In this document: piece by piece, positions 26,576 through 33,977 of the stretch | Position numbering within the stretch: position 1 is the first letter of the stretch | Layout: every line of letters begins with the position of its first letter | DNA from: Methanolobus sp. ZRKC5 | GTDB lineage: Archaea > Halobacteriota > Methanosarcinia > Methanosarcinales > Methanosarcinaceae | Assembly (NCBI RefSeq): GCF_038446525.1 | Contig: NZ_CP151792.1 | Location: forward strand, 1,116,001 to 1,180,000 | Reading direction: 5' to 3' | Length of the DNA stretch: 64,000 nucleotides | The notes under the pieces: model-generated | Databases searched by the model: none | Told to the model about the DNA's origin: nothing | The model's input: the letters and a program-made list of their open reading frames with translations, nothing else | Position numbers and translations under genes: made by a program

Positions 26576-27892
26576 ATGACAAAAGCGGTGTTACTCGCAG
26601 GAACAAACAGTGGTGTTGGAAAAACAACGGTATCCATGGGCATTATGGCAGCCCTGAAGAGAAGAGAAATGGAAGTACAGCCTTTCAAGGTTGGACCCGA
26701 TTATATCGATCCCACATACCACACAGCCATCTGCGGCAAGCCCTCAAGAAATTTGGATACATTCATGATGCAGGTAGAAGGAGTGAAAAATACTTTTTCA
26801 CAACACTCTGAAAATGCTGATATCAACGTTGTTGAAGGAGTAATGGGGCTTTTTGATGGAATGGGAGCAACCGAGATCGCAAGTTCCGCACACGTTGCAA
26901 AAACACTAGACATACCAGTCATACTTATTGTGAATGTACACGGGATGTCAAGAAGTGCTGCAGCCATTGTCAAGGGTTTTTCAGAATTTGATAAGGATGT
27001 GAACATTGCCGGAGTGATACTGAACAAGGTTGGAAGCCCAAGACATGCACAGATGATAATTGATTCAATACCTGACATCCCTGTTGTAGGAACCCTGCCA
27101 CGTAACAAGGATGTGACCGTTCCTTCACGCCATCTTGGACTTTATATGGCACATGAACAGGACTTCGATACCGAATCACTTGCATCTTTCATCGAGGAAA
27201 ATATCGATCTTGATGCTATAATATCACTTTCAGAAACAGCATCTGATGCAGACAAATATACAGGAGAGACAGAAAGAGAATCCGATGTGAAAATTGGTAT
27301 TGCATATGACAGTGCTTTTTGTTTCTACTACCAGGAAATGTTCGATGCTTTTAGAAGAGAAGGTGCTGAGCCAGTTTTCTTCAGTCCTTTGAAGAACGAA
27401 CTTCCCGAAGTTGACGGATTGTATTTTGGAGGTGGCTATCCTGAACTCTATATTTCAGAGCTTGAAAAATCAAAGACCACAAAATCCCTTAAAGATCTGT
27501 CTGCCGAGGGGATACCCATCTATGGAGAATGTGGTGGGTTGCAGTATCTTTCCACATCATATGAGATAGAAGGAACAGTCCACAAAATGGCAGACGTACT
27601 CCCTGCACAGACTGTGCTGACAAAGAAACTTCAGGCCCTGGGTTATACAGAGGGACACGCCAATGGAGACTTTATCAGGGGAACAATTAGAGGGCATGAA
27701 TTCCATTATTCTGCGACATACTGCGACAATGATGCAAAACTTGCATACGAAATGAAGAGAGGAAAAGGAATAGTGGATGGTAAGGACGGACTTACTGAAC
27801 ATAATGCACTTGCAAGCTATATGCATGCGCATCCGGCTTCTTTCCCGGTGAAGAGTTTTGTGGAAAAATGCAGAGAGTATAAGCGTTGCTAA
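26576..27892 (+). CDS. cobyrinate / Ni-sirohydrochlorin a,c-diamide synthase (CbiA/CfbB family)
   Basis: The enzyme uses ATP and glutamine to amidate the a and c acetate side chains of cobyrinate (cobalamin) or Ni-sirohydrochlorin (coenzyme F430). Its 438 residues hold an N-terminal P-loop of the BioD type (GTNSGVGKTT), the DYIDPTYH switch region, and a C-terminal class I glutaminase domain with nucleophile Cys in YGECGGLQYLS. No other cob/cbi or cfb gene is adjacent, so the choice between CbiA and CfbB is open. A TATA-like ACATATATAG lies about 30 bp upstream, giving a very short leader. Confidence 0.88.
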   Translation: MTKAVLLAGTNSGVGKTTVSMGIMAALKRREMEVQPFKVGPDYIDPTYHTAICGKPSRNLDTFMMQVEGVKNTFSQHSENADINVVEGVMGLFDGMGATEIASSAHVAKTLDIPVILIVNVHGMSRSAAAIVKGFSEFDKDVNIAGVILNKVGSPRHAQMIIDSIPDIPVVGTLPRNKDVTVPSRHLGLYMAHEQDFDTESLASFIEENIDLDAIISLSETASDADKYTGETERESDVKIGIAYDSAFCFYYQEMFDAFRREGAEPVFFSPLKNELPEVDGLYFGGGYPELYISELEKSKTTKSLKDLSAEGIPIYGECGGLQYLSTSYEIEGTVHKMADVLPAQTVLTKKLQALGYTEGHANGDFIRGTIRGHEFHYSATYCDNDAKLAYEMKRGKGIVDGKDGLTEHNALASYMHAHPASFPVKSFVEKCREYKRC

Positions 27893-27918
27893 GTATTTGT
27901 AGAGATTCAAGACGTCAC

Positions 27919-27928
27919 CTTTATATGC
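27919..27928 (+). promoter_or_regulatory. TATA-like box for a predicted RNA
   Basis: CTTTATATGC lies 27 bp after the cbiA/cfbB stop. Transcription would start near 27945, exactly where the stem-forming segment GTGCGTATTG begins. It supports an independent RNA or a long leader of the DUF167 gene. Confidence 0.45.
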
Positions 27929-27944
27929 GTCACGCGTTGTATTA

Positions 27945-28140
27945 AAAGTGCGTATTGTTAGGTCCTTGCATGAGAACATGGCAGAGCCTATCAGTGATTG
28001 TACAGACAACCTCAATACGCTACACTGGATAGTGCGATAAAGCCTGTCACGAGGGAAACTGGGATGGACAGCGGAAAATCCATAGGATGATATCCCGGAG
28101 TTAGTGCGTCAGACGACAGCATTATCCTATCCTCATTATC
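27945..28140 (+). ncRNA. predicted structured RNA upstream of DUF167 gene
   Basis: The spacer has long-range complementarity: GCGTATTG (27950-27957) with CAATACGC (28013-28020), extended inside by GGT with ACC. A second helix is GGATAG (28027-28032) with CTATCC (28127-28132). Inside it CCTGTC (28043-28048) pairs with GACA plus GG (28067-28074), enclosing GAGGGAAACTGGG. A TATA-like box is correctly placed upstream and a T-rich stretch (CTGTTTTAGG) follows. It could be a stand-alone RNA or a 5' leader. RNase P and SRP RNA consensus elements are not found. Confidence 0.5.
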
Positions 28141-28176
28141 TGTTTTAGGTTAATTGATTATTTGATGGTGCAATGA

Positions 28177-28497
28177 ATGTCTTTTGAGGATGCATTGAAA
28201 AAGGTTGATGCAGGAGTAATTATTGATATTGAAGTTACCCCTGGATCAAAAAAACTTTGCGTTCCAAGCGGCTATAATCTATGGAGAAAACGCATAGAAG
28301 TGCGTTTGTCACAAAATGCCCAGAAAGGCAAGGCCAATGAACAGCTTGTAGCCAGCCTCGTGGATCTTTTCCAACTAAGGTCAGCTGATATTTCCATTGT
28401 TAATGGTATGCATAATTCTAAAAAATCTCTTCTTTTAGAGAATGTTGAGTATAACACTGTCATTAACATTCTTGAAAAAAAACTACCGCAGCACTAG
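28177..28497 (+). CDS. DUF167 (YggU-like) protein
   Basis: A 106-residue small alpha/beta protein of the DUF167/YggU family, known from structures but without an established function. The family pattern is clear: VTPGSKK near the N-terminus, then RLSQNAQKGKANEQLVASLVDLF and DISIVNGMHNSKKSLLLE. The stop is TAG; if read through, 22 more codons follow before TGA. It is preceded by the predicted structured RNA. Confidence 0.88.
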   Translation: MSFEDALKKVDAGVIIDIEVTPGSKKLCVPSGYNLWRKRIEVRLSQNAQKGKANEQLVASLVDLFQLRSADISIVNGMHNSKKSLLLENVEYNTVINILEKKLPQH

Positions 28498-28594
28498 GAT
28501 AGATCATCTGCCCAGATGATTAAACCAATACTTTCACCCTACTTGCCTTTGCTTAATATATGCATATGACAATCTAGTACCTGAGGTGAAATAC

Positions 28595-28675
28595 ATGGAT
28601 GAATATTTCGAAAACCTGGTAGAAAGAGCCAGTCATTATGAACAATTTGAAGAATTCGTTCGTTATTACAAGTGA
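28595..28675 (+). CDS. 26-residue microprotein or leader peptide
   Basis: The frame runs ATG to TGA with 26 codons and starts 4 bases after GAGGTGAA, one of the best ribosome-binding sites in the window. A TATA-like box lies at about 28551. The peptide is acidic and aromatic (begins MDEYFENL, ends EEFVRYYK). Its last codons form one arm of an inverted repeat, so translation could affect folding of the downstream hairpins. It may be a real small protein or a leader peptide. Confidence 0.5.
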   Translation: MDEYFENLVERASHYEQFEEFVRYYK

Positions 28676-28751
28676 ATATTATCTCCTTGCCGTAAAAGAT
28701 CCTCCGATCCCGAAAGTTTGCTTTTCATTACGGCAGGGCATTTACTTGTAA
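28666..28751 (+). repeat. nested inverted repeats after the 26-codon ORF
   Basis: An outer pair TTACAAGT (28666-28673) / ACTTGTAA (28744-28751) encloses an inner pair TGCCGTAA (28688-28695) / TTACGGCA (28728-28735). Both arms are perfect. In RNA this gives a two-part stem-loop overlapping the stop codon of the small ORF. It may act as a terminator, stabiliser or attenuator; no U-run follows directly. Confidence 0.6.
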
Positions 28752-28875
28752 ATAACGATTTTACTTATGCACATTTTTTAAAACATGTTACGCCATGGAT
28801 TCAAAGGTCAGTTTTTAATCGGATGAAAAGTAACTCTAAAATCAGTATTTTAAAAGAATAGCCACGGATATTTTC

Positions 28876-29343
28876 ATGCAAAGAAGAAACACAAATTCAA
28901 AAAAACCATTAAAAGCACCTTTTGTTGTTTATCAGAAAAGACTGAAAATGATCGAAGAACTATTGGATGAATTACAGGAACTTGCTATTCAAGAGTCAAT
29001 AATTGTGGTTGAAGGGAAAAGAGATATTGTTGCCCTTAAGACATTGGGTCTGAAGGGAGATTTCCGTCTTGCCACCCATCACTCACTTATCAACTTCTGC
29101 GAGGAATTGGCAGAAAGTGGTCAAAGAATAGTCATTCTTACTGACTGGGACAGAAGAGGAAATATACTGGCTTCAAAACTTGTAGAAAATCTCCAATCAT
29201 TGGATTCAAACCCAGAAACGAGGATAAGAGATTTGATTATCAGCCTGGTCCAGAAAGAGATAAAAGATGTTGAAAGTCTTCCAAGCTACGTTAGAAAACT
29301 AAAAGATATAACCAAAGCTACAGACGTTACGGATTCTTTTTAA
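28876..29343 (+). CDS. Toprim-domain protein (UPF0292-like)
   Basis: A 155-residue protein consisting of little more than a Toprim fold, the nucleotidyl-transfer/hydrolysis domain of DnaG primases and topoisomerases. Catalytic residues are visible: Glu in IIVVEGKRD and the DxD motif in ILTDWDRRG. Archaeal single-domain Toprim proteins of this length are known but uncharacterised. The IS1-family element inserted 11 bp after its stop. Confidence 0.82.
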   Translation: MQRRNTNSKKPLKAPFVVYQKRLKMIEELLDELQELAIQESIIVVEGKRDIVALKTLGLKGDFRLATHHSLINFCEELAESGQRIVILTDWDRRGNILASKLVENLQSLDSNPETRIRDLIISLVQKEIKDVESLPSYVRKLKDITKATDVTDSF

Positions 29344-29354
29344 GATAAATTTAT

Positions 29355-30094
29355 GGCATTGTTAATTAAACATAGCTAGTTCTTTATTCCTATATTTCAT
29401 TAAGAGCAAAACGGAGATTTTTAGCATTTCAAGACTTTTAGTATAACACTTTGACTTTCTCCTTAGTCTTGCCAGGAAATGCCTAAATATGCTGTTGTAT
29501 CCTTCAACAGTATATGTTTCTGCTTTTGATCGAGTATGGATGTTTCTGGGGACTAACTTGGCATATGCCCTCCAATAATCCGTCATTACTTCCCCAACCT
29601 CTTTTGTCTTTAACTTTTTCCAGAGTTTTTGTCCTGTTTTTGTTCCTCTGCTGCCAAAAGAGCAATCGATGAATTTCTTCCCATATCTATCAACAGCAAT
29701 CCATATCCAGCAGTAGTTTTTTTATTCCCAATATAAGTATGCATCTCGTCCAATTCCACAACAGAAATCTCATTTTCACTTTTTAGATCCTCTAATTCAC
29801 TACCAAATTTTCGAATCCATTTTTGAACAGAAACATGACTAACGCCCAAAAAACGTCCAATTGAACGAAATCCCAACCCCTCCAGATAGAGTTGTAAAGC
29901 CTGTCGCTTAACAGATACGGGGCTAGCGGTGGATTTTATATCTACTGAATAGTTGTATCCACAATCATGGCATTTGTAGCGTTGTCGACCATCAATCCTA
30001 CCGTTCTTCTTATGACTGGAACTCTTACACTTTGGACAATTCATATATAAAAAGAGGCCATCATATTATATAACGATGTTTAATTACCAAAGCC
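29355..30094 (-). mobile_element. intact IS1-family insertion sequence (740 bp) with 8-bp target duplication
   Basis: The element is bounded by imperfect inverted repeats of about 24 bp, both beginning GGC and sharing TAATTAAACAT (left 29355-29378, right 30071-30094; 20 of 24 positions agree). Direct repeats AAATTTAT flank it at 29347-29354 and 30095-30102. GG ends, 8-bp duplication, 740-bp length and an InsA/InsB-type frameshifted transposase all fit the IS1 family. The perfect flanks suggest recent movement. Confidence 0.93.
29362..30044 (-). CDS. IS1-family transposase made by predicted -1 frameshifting
   Basis: The 0 frame (from 30044) encodes an InsA-like part: zinc finger CPKCKSSSHKKNGRIDGRQRYKCHDCG, then an HTH (GFRSIGRFLGVSHVSVQKWI) and VVELDEMHTYIGNKK. 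It would stop at 29610. At 29716-29723 (read on the minus strand) is A7C, and slipping back one base continues as NYCWIWIAVDRYGKKFIDC and on through MTDYWRAYAK to 29362. That restores a complete DDE-type IS1 transposase of 227 residues. The -1 frame has a TAA just upstream of the slip site. E. coli IS1 uses the same A-rich -1 mechanism. Confidence 0.88.
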
Positions 30095-30107
30095 AAATTT
30101 ATTACTC

Positions 30108-30476
30108 TCAATGGTGTTGAGGTTCAAAATTCCGCTCGAACTCAGGATATAGTTCGGACTTATCCATGAGTTCTTCATAAACCTCATGTCTTGGGCTTAC
30201 TATTACCACATGAGCAGGTGGATGTATCTTCCTTAACTTACTAATGGCAGCACCTGCATTGTTGTCGAGTTCCACCAATGCTGCAGAATTGCATTTTGCC
30301 CTAAGTGGCACACCTGCAACACTAACAAGAAGGTTATCAGCGTAAAGTGGTTCAATTCTTTTCGGTTTTGATGCAAACCTAATTCTTCCATAATGCTCAA
30401 GATCATGTAATGCTACATTGACCTTGTCAGCATTATCCCCGCGAATTACAGCAAAAGACTTAATGTCAATCCCCAT
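30108..30476 (-). CDS. DUF356 protein
   Basis: A 122-residue protein of the DUF356 family found in methanogens. It starts MGIDIKSFAVIRGDNADK and has a central SVAGVPLRAKCNSAALVELDNNAGAAI segment. No catalytic motif, membrane segment or metal site is evident. The IS1 target duplication begins 6 bp beyond its stop, so the insertion spared the gene. Function unknown. Confidence 0.8.
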   Translation of the reverse strand: MGIDIKSFAVIRGDNADKVNVALHDLEHYGRIRFASKPKRIEPLYADNLLVSVAGVPLRAKCNSAALVELDNNAGAAISKLRKIHPPAHVVIVSPRHEVYEELMDKSELYPEFERNFEPQHH

Positions 30477-30643
30477 CCCAAAAAATCCCCTTGTACAATT
30501 TTTCCATATGCATATCTCTTGAACTACGTTTTTACTTCCCGCACCTAATGTTTGGATTCCCTAGCTCTATTATAGTTAAAACTTTTTAATATAATAAACT
30601 TTTCTATTTTGAGAGATATACAATATGGTTTTATGGATAGGAA

Positions 30644-31459
30644 TTATTTGGCTAGTTCTTTTGAACGGTCTGATGACTCGATCACTGCCTTCATGAAAGC
30701 TGCCCTTACACCACATTCTTCCAGAACACGAACACCACGAATGGTCGTTCCTGCTGGCGAAGTCACCATGTCTTTGAGCTCACCGGGGTGCATGCCAGTA
30801 TCAAGTACCATTTTTGCAGCACCAATTACTGTCTGAGCTGCAAGAATCAGAGCACTGCTTCTGTCCAGTCCTTCGTATACAGCACCATCTGCCATTGCTT
30901 CTATTACCGGGAATATGTAGGCAGGACCACTGCCAGAAAGACCGGTCACGGCATCCATGAGATTCTCAGAAACCTGAATTGCACTCCCAACGGAACGGAA
31001 TATTGCAAGTGCATCCTCAGCATCTTCTTTTGATGCATTCTTTCCCTGAGTGATAGCTGAAGCAGCCTCTGCAACTGTTGCTGCTATGTTTGGCATAACC
31101 CTTACAACACGAGTTCCCTCGTTGAATTCTTTTTCAATATCATCCAGTTTGACACCGGCAGCAATAGAGATTATCAACTTGTCTTCAGTAATGTCATCCT
31201 TTATGGATGCTATCACTTTTCGGAGTATCTGTGGCTTGACTGCAAGTACAATTACGTCAGAGTTAACGACTGTAACTTTATTATCGGTGGAAACATTGAC
31301 ACCTGCATTTTGCTTCAACGCATCAAGAGATGGTTCATAAAGGTCACTTGCATATACATTGGAAGGGGAAAAGAGCCCGGCATTGCATATCCCATTTATT
31401 AATGCGCTGCCCATTTTCCCGGTTCCTATAAATCCCAGTTTTTTAGCGTCAAGACTCAT
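30644..31459 (-). CDS. proC: pyrroline-5-carboxylate reductase
   Basis: ProC reduces pyrroline-5-carboxylate to proline with NAD(P)H. The 271-residue protein has the N-terminal Rossmann motif GFIGTGKMGSALI, VLAVKPQ in the middle and the C-terminal signature VTGLSGSGPAYIF followed by SPAGTTIRGVRVLEE. All core features are present and the length is usual. It is followed upstream by the MBF1 gene with an 18-bp gap on the same strand. Confidence 0.95.
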   Translation of the reverse strand: MSLDAKKLGFIGTGKMGSALINGICNAGLFSPSNVYASDLYEPSLDALKQNAGVNVSTDNKVTVVNSDVIVLAVKPQILRKVIASIKDDITEDKLIISIAAGVKLDDIEKEFNEGTRVVRVMPNIAATVAEAASAITQGKNASKEDAEDALAIFRSVGSAIQVSENLMDAVTGLSGSGPAYIFPVIEAMADGAVYEGLDRSSALILAAQTVIGAAKMVLDTGMHPGELKDMVTSPAGTTIRGVRVLEECGVRAAFMKAVIESSDRSKELAK

Positions 31460-31476
31460 TTTATCACTAATTGTCC

Positions 31477-31965
31477 TTATTTACGTTTTATCTTCACAAT
31501 ATCACCAAGTGTGGTACCACGATTAAGGCGGTCGCCACTCCAGTCACTGTCACCGGTTTTTTCTGTAAGCCTGATGTCAAGGGCTTTTTCGATCTTGTGA
31601 AGAACATCATCCTCAGGGATAATTTCCTCACGCTCGATCTTCTTGAGCAACATTGCTTTTTCCTTGATCTTTGAAGCCAACTGATCATGTGACCATTTCT
31701 TACGTTCCCTGGCTTCCCGTATAGCCTGACCATAGTCGTCAATAAGCTCGTCGACTACCATTTCTGGAGCCTTACGGGGAGGTCTGCGGGTTCCTGAGGT
31801 CACAGGGCTGCGACTAACAGGTGCAACCTTCCTTGACACAGGAGCACGCTTGCCAGTTGACTTTCCATATTGCGAACATCTTCCACATACGGTAAGTTCA
31901 CTTCCATCAATGCTAACTTTAAAAGACTCGCCTCTTATTTCAGCGCCACATATTTCACACTGCAT
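31477..31965 (-). CDS. multiprotein bridging factor MBF1 homologue (zinc ribbon + HTH)
   Basis: The protein of about 162 residues has an N-terminal zinc ribbon (CEIC and CGRC), a basic Pro-rich linker (KRAPVSRKVAPVSR) and a C-terminal Cro/C1-type HTH (AIREARERKKWSHDQLASKIKEKAMLLKKIERE). This is the archaeal MBF1 layout; archaeal MBF1 associates with the ribosome and transcription factors. I chose the ATG at 31965 over a TTG at 31974 because homologues start MQCEICG. It is divergent from PAN with an 80-bp shared promoter region. Confidence 0.9.
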   Translation of the reverse strand: MQCEICGAEIRGESFKVSIDGSELTVCGRCSQYGKSTGKRAPVSRKVAPVSRSPVTSGTRRPPRKAPEMVVDELIDDYGQAIREARERKKWSHDQLASKIKEKAMLLKKIEREEIIPEDDVLHKIEKALDIRLTEKTGDSDWSGDRLNRGTTLGDIVKIKRK

Positions 31966-32047
31966 AGATCTCAACTCATAAAGGGTCTAAGCTCTTCTTT
32001 ACGAAAGGGCTATATACCGTTTGCACTTAAATAGTATTCGGAGACAC

Positions 32048-33337
32048 ATGAGCGAGACTACTGACAGTGACTTTGAGCACAGAAGGTATGATTTTACCTC
32101 TGTGAACAAGGCAGATTATGACTATGTCGGTTCAGATAATGAGGAAGATTTTTCCAAATATCTGCTAGACCGTATGAGACAGCTAGAATCCAGGAATAAT
32201 CTCCTGAAAGAACAATGTGACCAGGTAGAATCTGAAAAACGTTTTGTCGAGAGTCAAAAACTTAAATATGAACGTGAAGTACGCAGATTACAGGCAGAAG
32301 TCGACCGTCTGAAGACCGTACCTCTTGTAGTTGCAACCATAATGGATGTTATAAGTGAGGAAAAGGTCCTTGTAAGAAGTTCCACAGGACCGCAGTTCAT
32401 GGTAAACGTATCACAATACCTGAACGAGGACTCACTGGTCCCAGGTGTAAAAGTTGCATTGAACCAGCAAACACTTGCTATCGTGGAGGTTATCCCTGCT
32501 AGTGAAGACCCTGCCGTTTCAGCAATGGAGGTATTGGAGTCACAGGATGTTGACTATGAAGATATCGGAGGACTGGATGCTCAGATACAGGAACTGATCG
32601 AATCTGTTGAATTGCCATTAACAAAACCGGAATCTTTCACACGCATAGGTATCACCCCTCCAAAGGGTGTCCTCCTGTACGGCGAACCAGGCACAGGGAA
32701 GACATTACTGGCAAAAGCCGTTGCACACAGAACAGAAGCTACATACATAAGAGTAGTAGGTTCTGAACTGATACAGAAATATATCGGCGATGGTGCAAAA
32801 CTTGTCAGGGAACTCTTTGAAATGGCAAGGAAAAAATCTCCAAGTATCATCTTCATAGATGAACTGGATGCAATAGCTTCAAGGCGCCTTAATGACACCA
32901 ACGGTGCAGACCGTGAAGTCCAGAGAACCCTCATGCAACTGCTGGCAGAAATGGATGGTTTTGACAACAGGGGCGATGTAAGGATAGTAGCAGCTACCAA
33001 CAGGATCGATGTGCTTGACCCTGCAATACTCAGACCCGGAAGGTTTGACAGAATCGTAAATGTACCGATGCCGGATGAGGGAGCCCGTGAGAATATCTTT
33101 AAGATACACACCCGCTTCATGTCTGTTGCAGATGATATCGACTTTAAGAAACTGGCCAGACTTACAGAGAAGGCAAGTGGTGCAGACCTCAATGCAATTG
33201 CCATGGAGGCAGGTATGCTTGCTGTTCGGTTCGATAAAAAGACCATATGCATGGATGATTTCCTTGAATCCGTGCAGAAAGTAATGACAAAAAGAGAAAA
33301 CGAAACAGAAGTTCTGCCGGAAGGAATGTTCATTTAA
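32048..33337 (+). CDS. pan: proteasome-activating nucleotidase PAN
   Basis: PAN is the hexameric AAA+ ATPase that unfolds substrates and feeds them to the archaeal 20S proteasome. From the ATG at 32048 (GGAGAC just upstream) it is 429 residues: N-terminal coiled coil (about 35-85), OB domain (about 90-150), AAA core with Walker A GEPGTGKT at 212-219, Walker [11 protein letters not shown] and arginine-finger region. The C-terminus ends MFI; the HbYX motif that docks into the proteasome usually has Tyr in the middle, here Phe. Confidence 0.95.
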   Translation: MSETTDSDFEHRRYDFTSVNKADYDYVGSDNEEDFSKYLLDRMRQLESRNNLLKEQCDQVESEKRFVESQKLKYEREVRRLQAEVDRLKTVPLVVATIMDVISEEKVLVRSSTGPQFMVNVSQYLNEDSLVPGVKVALNQQTLAIVEVIPASEDPAVSAMEVLESQDVDYEDIGGLDAQIQELIESVELPLTKPESFTRIGITPPKGVLLYGEPGTGKTLLAKAVAHRTEATYIRVVGSELIQKYIGDGAKLVRELFEMARKKSPSIIFIDELDAIASRRLNDTNGADREVQRTLMQLLAEMDGFDNRGDVRIVAATNRIDVLDPAILRPGRFDRIVNVPMPDEGARENIFKIHTRFMSVADDIDFKKLARLTEKASGADLNAIAMEAGMLAVRFDKKTICMDDFLESVQKVMTKRENETEVLPEGMFI

Positions 33338-33386
33338 GCATTTCTGGTGGTAAGTTACTTCTATTACTTTTTTTATAATATTTTTT

Positions 33387-33977
33387 GTGAAAGCGCGTTT
33401 CCACATAAAAGATGAGATTCGTATATTGGGGATAGATGACTCTGCACTTATAGCGGATACTATCACAATAGTTGGGGCCTTCTTCCGTGGTGGCATGTGG
33501 CTTGATGGAGTACTACGCTCAGAAATAATCCGTGATGGTATGGATGCAACCAATCGTATCATTGAAATGGTACGTAAAAGCAAACATTTCCCGCAAATTC
33601 GGGCAATAATGCTTGATGGTGTTACCTACGGAGGCTTTAACCCTGTGGATATCGTTCACCTGAATCAAGAAACGAATATTCCAGTAATAGTACTCATGCG
33701 AGACCTTCCTAATCTTGAAAAAATGGAATCGGCCCTTACTCACCTGCCGGAAGGTGAAAAAAGAATGGAAATTATTAAAAAAGCTGGCAGCATCATTGAA
33801 GTTATCACAAAGGACACATCTAATCCCGTTTTCATACAATGTAGCGGAATAGGAATAAAAATGGCTGCCAGAATAGTTCAACTCTCTTCAACAAGAAGTA
33901 ATATTCCTGAGCCACTGAGAGTGGCTCACTTAATTGCAACGGGAATCGTTCTTGGAGAATCCAGAGGCAAGGCCTGA
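33387..33977 (+). CDS. DUF99 (endonuclease V-like) protein
   Basis: A 196-residue DUF99 protein, a family with an endonuclease V-like fold but without a proven function. The N-terminal RILGIDDSAL and central AIMLDGVTYGGFNPVDI correspond to the conserved acidic positions. The start is GTG, preceded by an AT/T-rich stretch (TTTATAATATTTTTT) without a ribosome-binding site, so translation may be leaderless or the promoter overlaps the start. It follows PAN on the same strand and meets glmM tail to tail with no gap. Confidence 0.82.
   Translation: MKARFHIKDEIRILGIDDSALIADTITIVGAFFRGGMWLDGVLRSEIIRDGMDATNRIIEMVRKSKHFPQIRAIMLDGVTYGGFNPVDIVHLNQETNIPVIVLMRDLPNLEKMESALTHLPEGEKRMEIIKKAGSIIEVITKDTSNPVFIQCSGIGIKMAARIVQLSSTRSNIPEPLRVAHLIATGIVLGESRGKA

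Larger units (their letters stand above)
28498..28875. other. 378-bp region holding a short ORF and nested hairpins
   Basis: No gene longer than 26 codons is credible here. It contains a TATA-like TTAATATATGC near 28551, a 26-codon ORF with a strong ribosome-binding site (28595-28675), a two-level inverted repeat (28666-28751), and AT-rich sequence before the Toprim gene. Confidence 0.7.

Noticed and set aside
27557-28015. Antisense 152-residue frame opposite cbiA/cfbB
   Set aside because: Composition is not protein-like, it lacks a ribosome-binding site and it crosses the structured spacer.
27945-28140. RNase P, SRP RNA or cobalamin riboswitch
   Set aside because: The conserved GAGGAAAGUCC, GGAAGGXAGCAG and B12-box patterns were not found.
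28498-28563. Pyrrolysine read-through extension of the DUF167 protein
   Set aside because: The family ends where the TAG lies, and the extra 22 codons overlap a promoter-like region without protein-like sequence.
29362-29586. Independent 74-residue gene
   Set aside because: It is the -1 frame continuation of the IS1 transposase and sits inside the element.
32879-33583. 234-residue antisense frame opposite PAN and DUF99
   Set aside because: It crosses two well-supported genes and has no recognisable motif.
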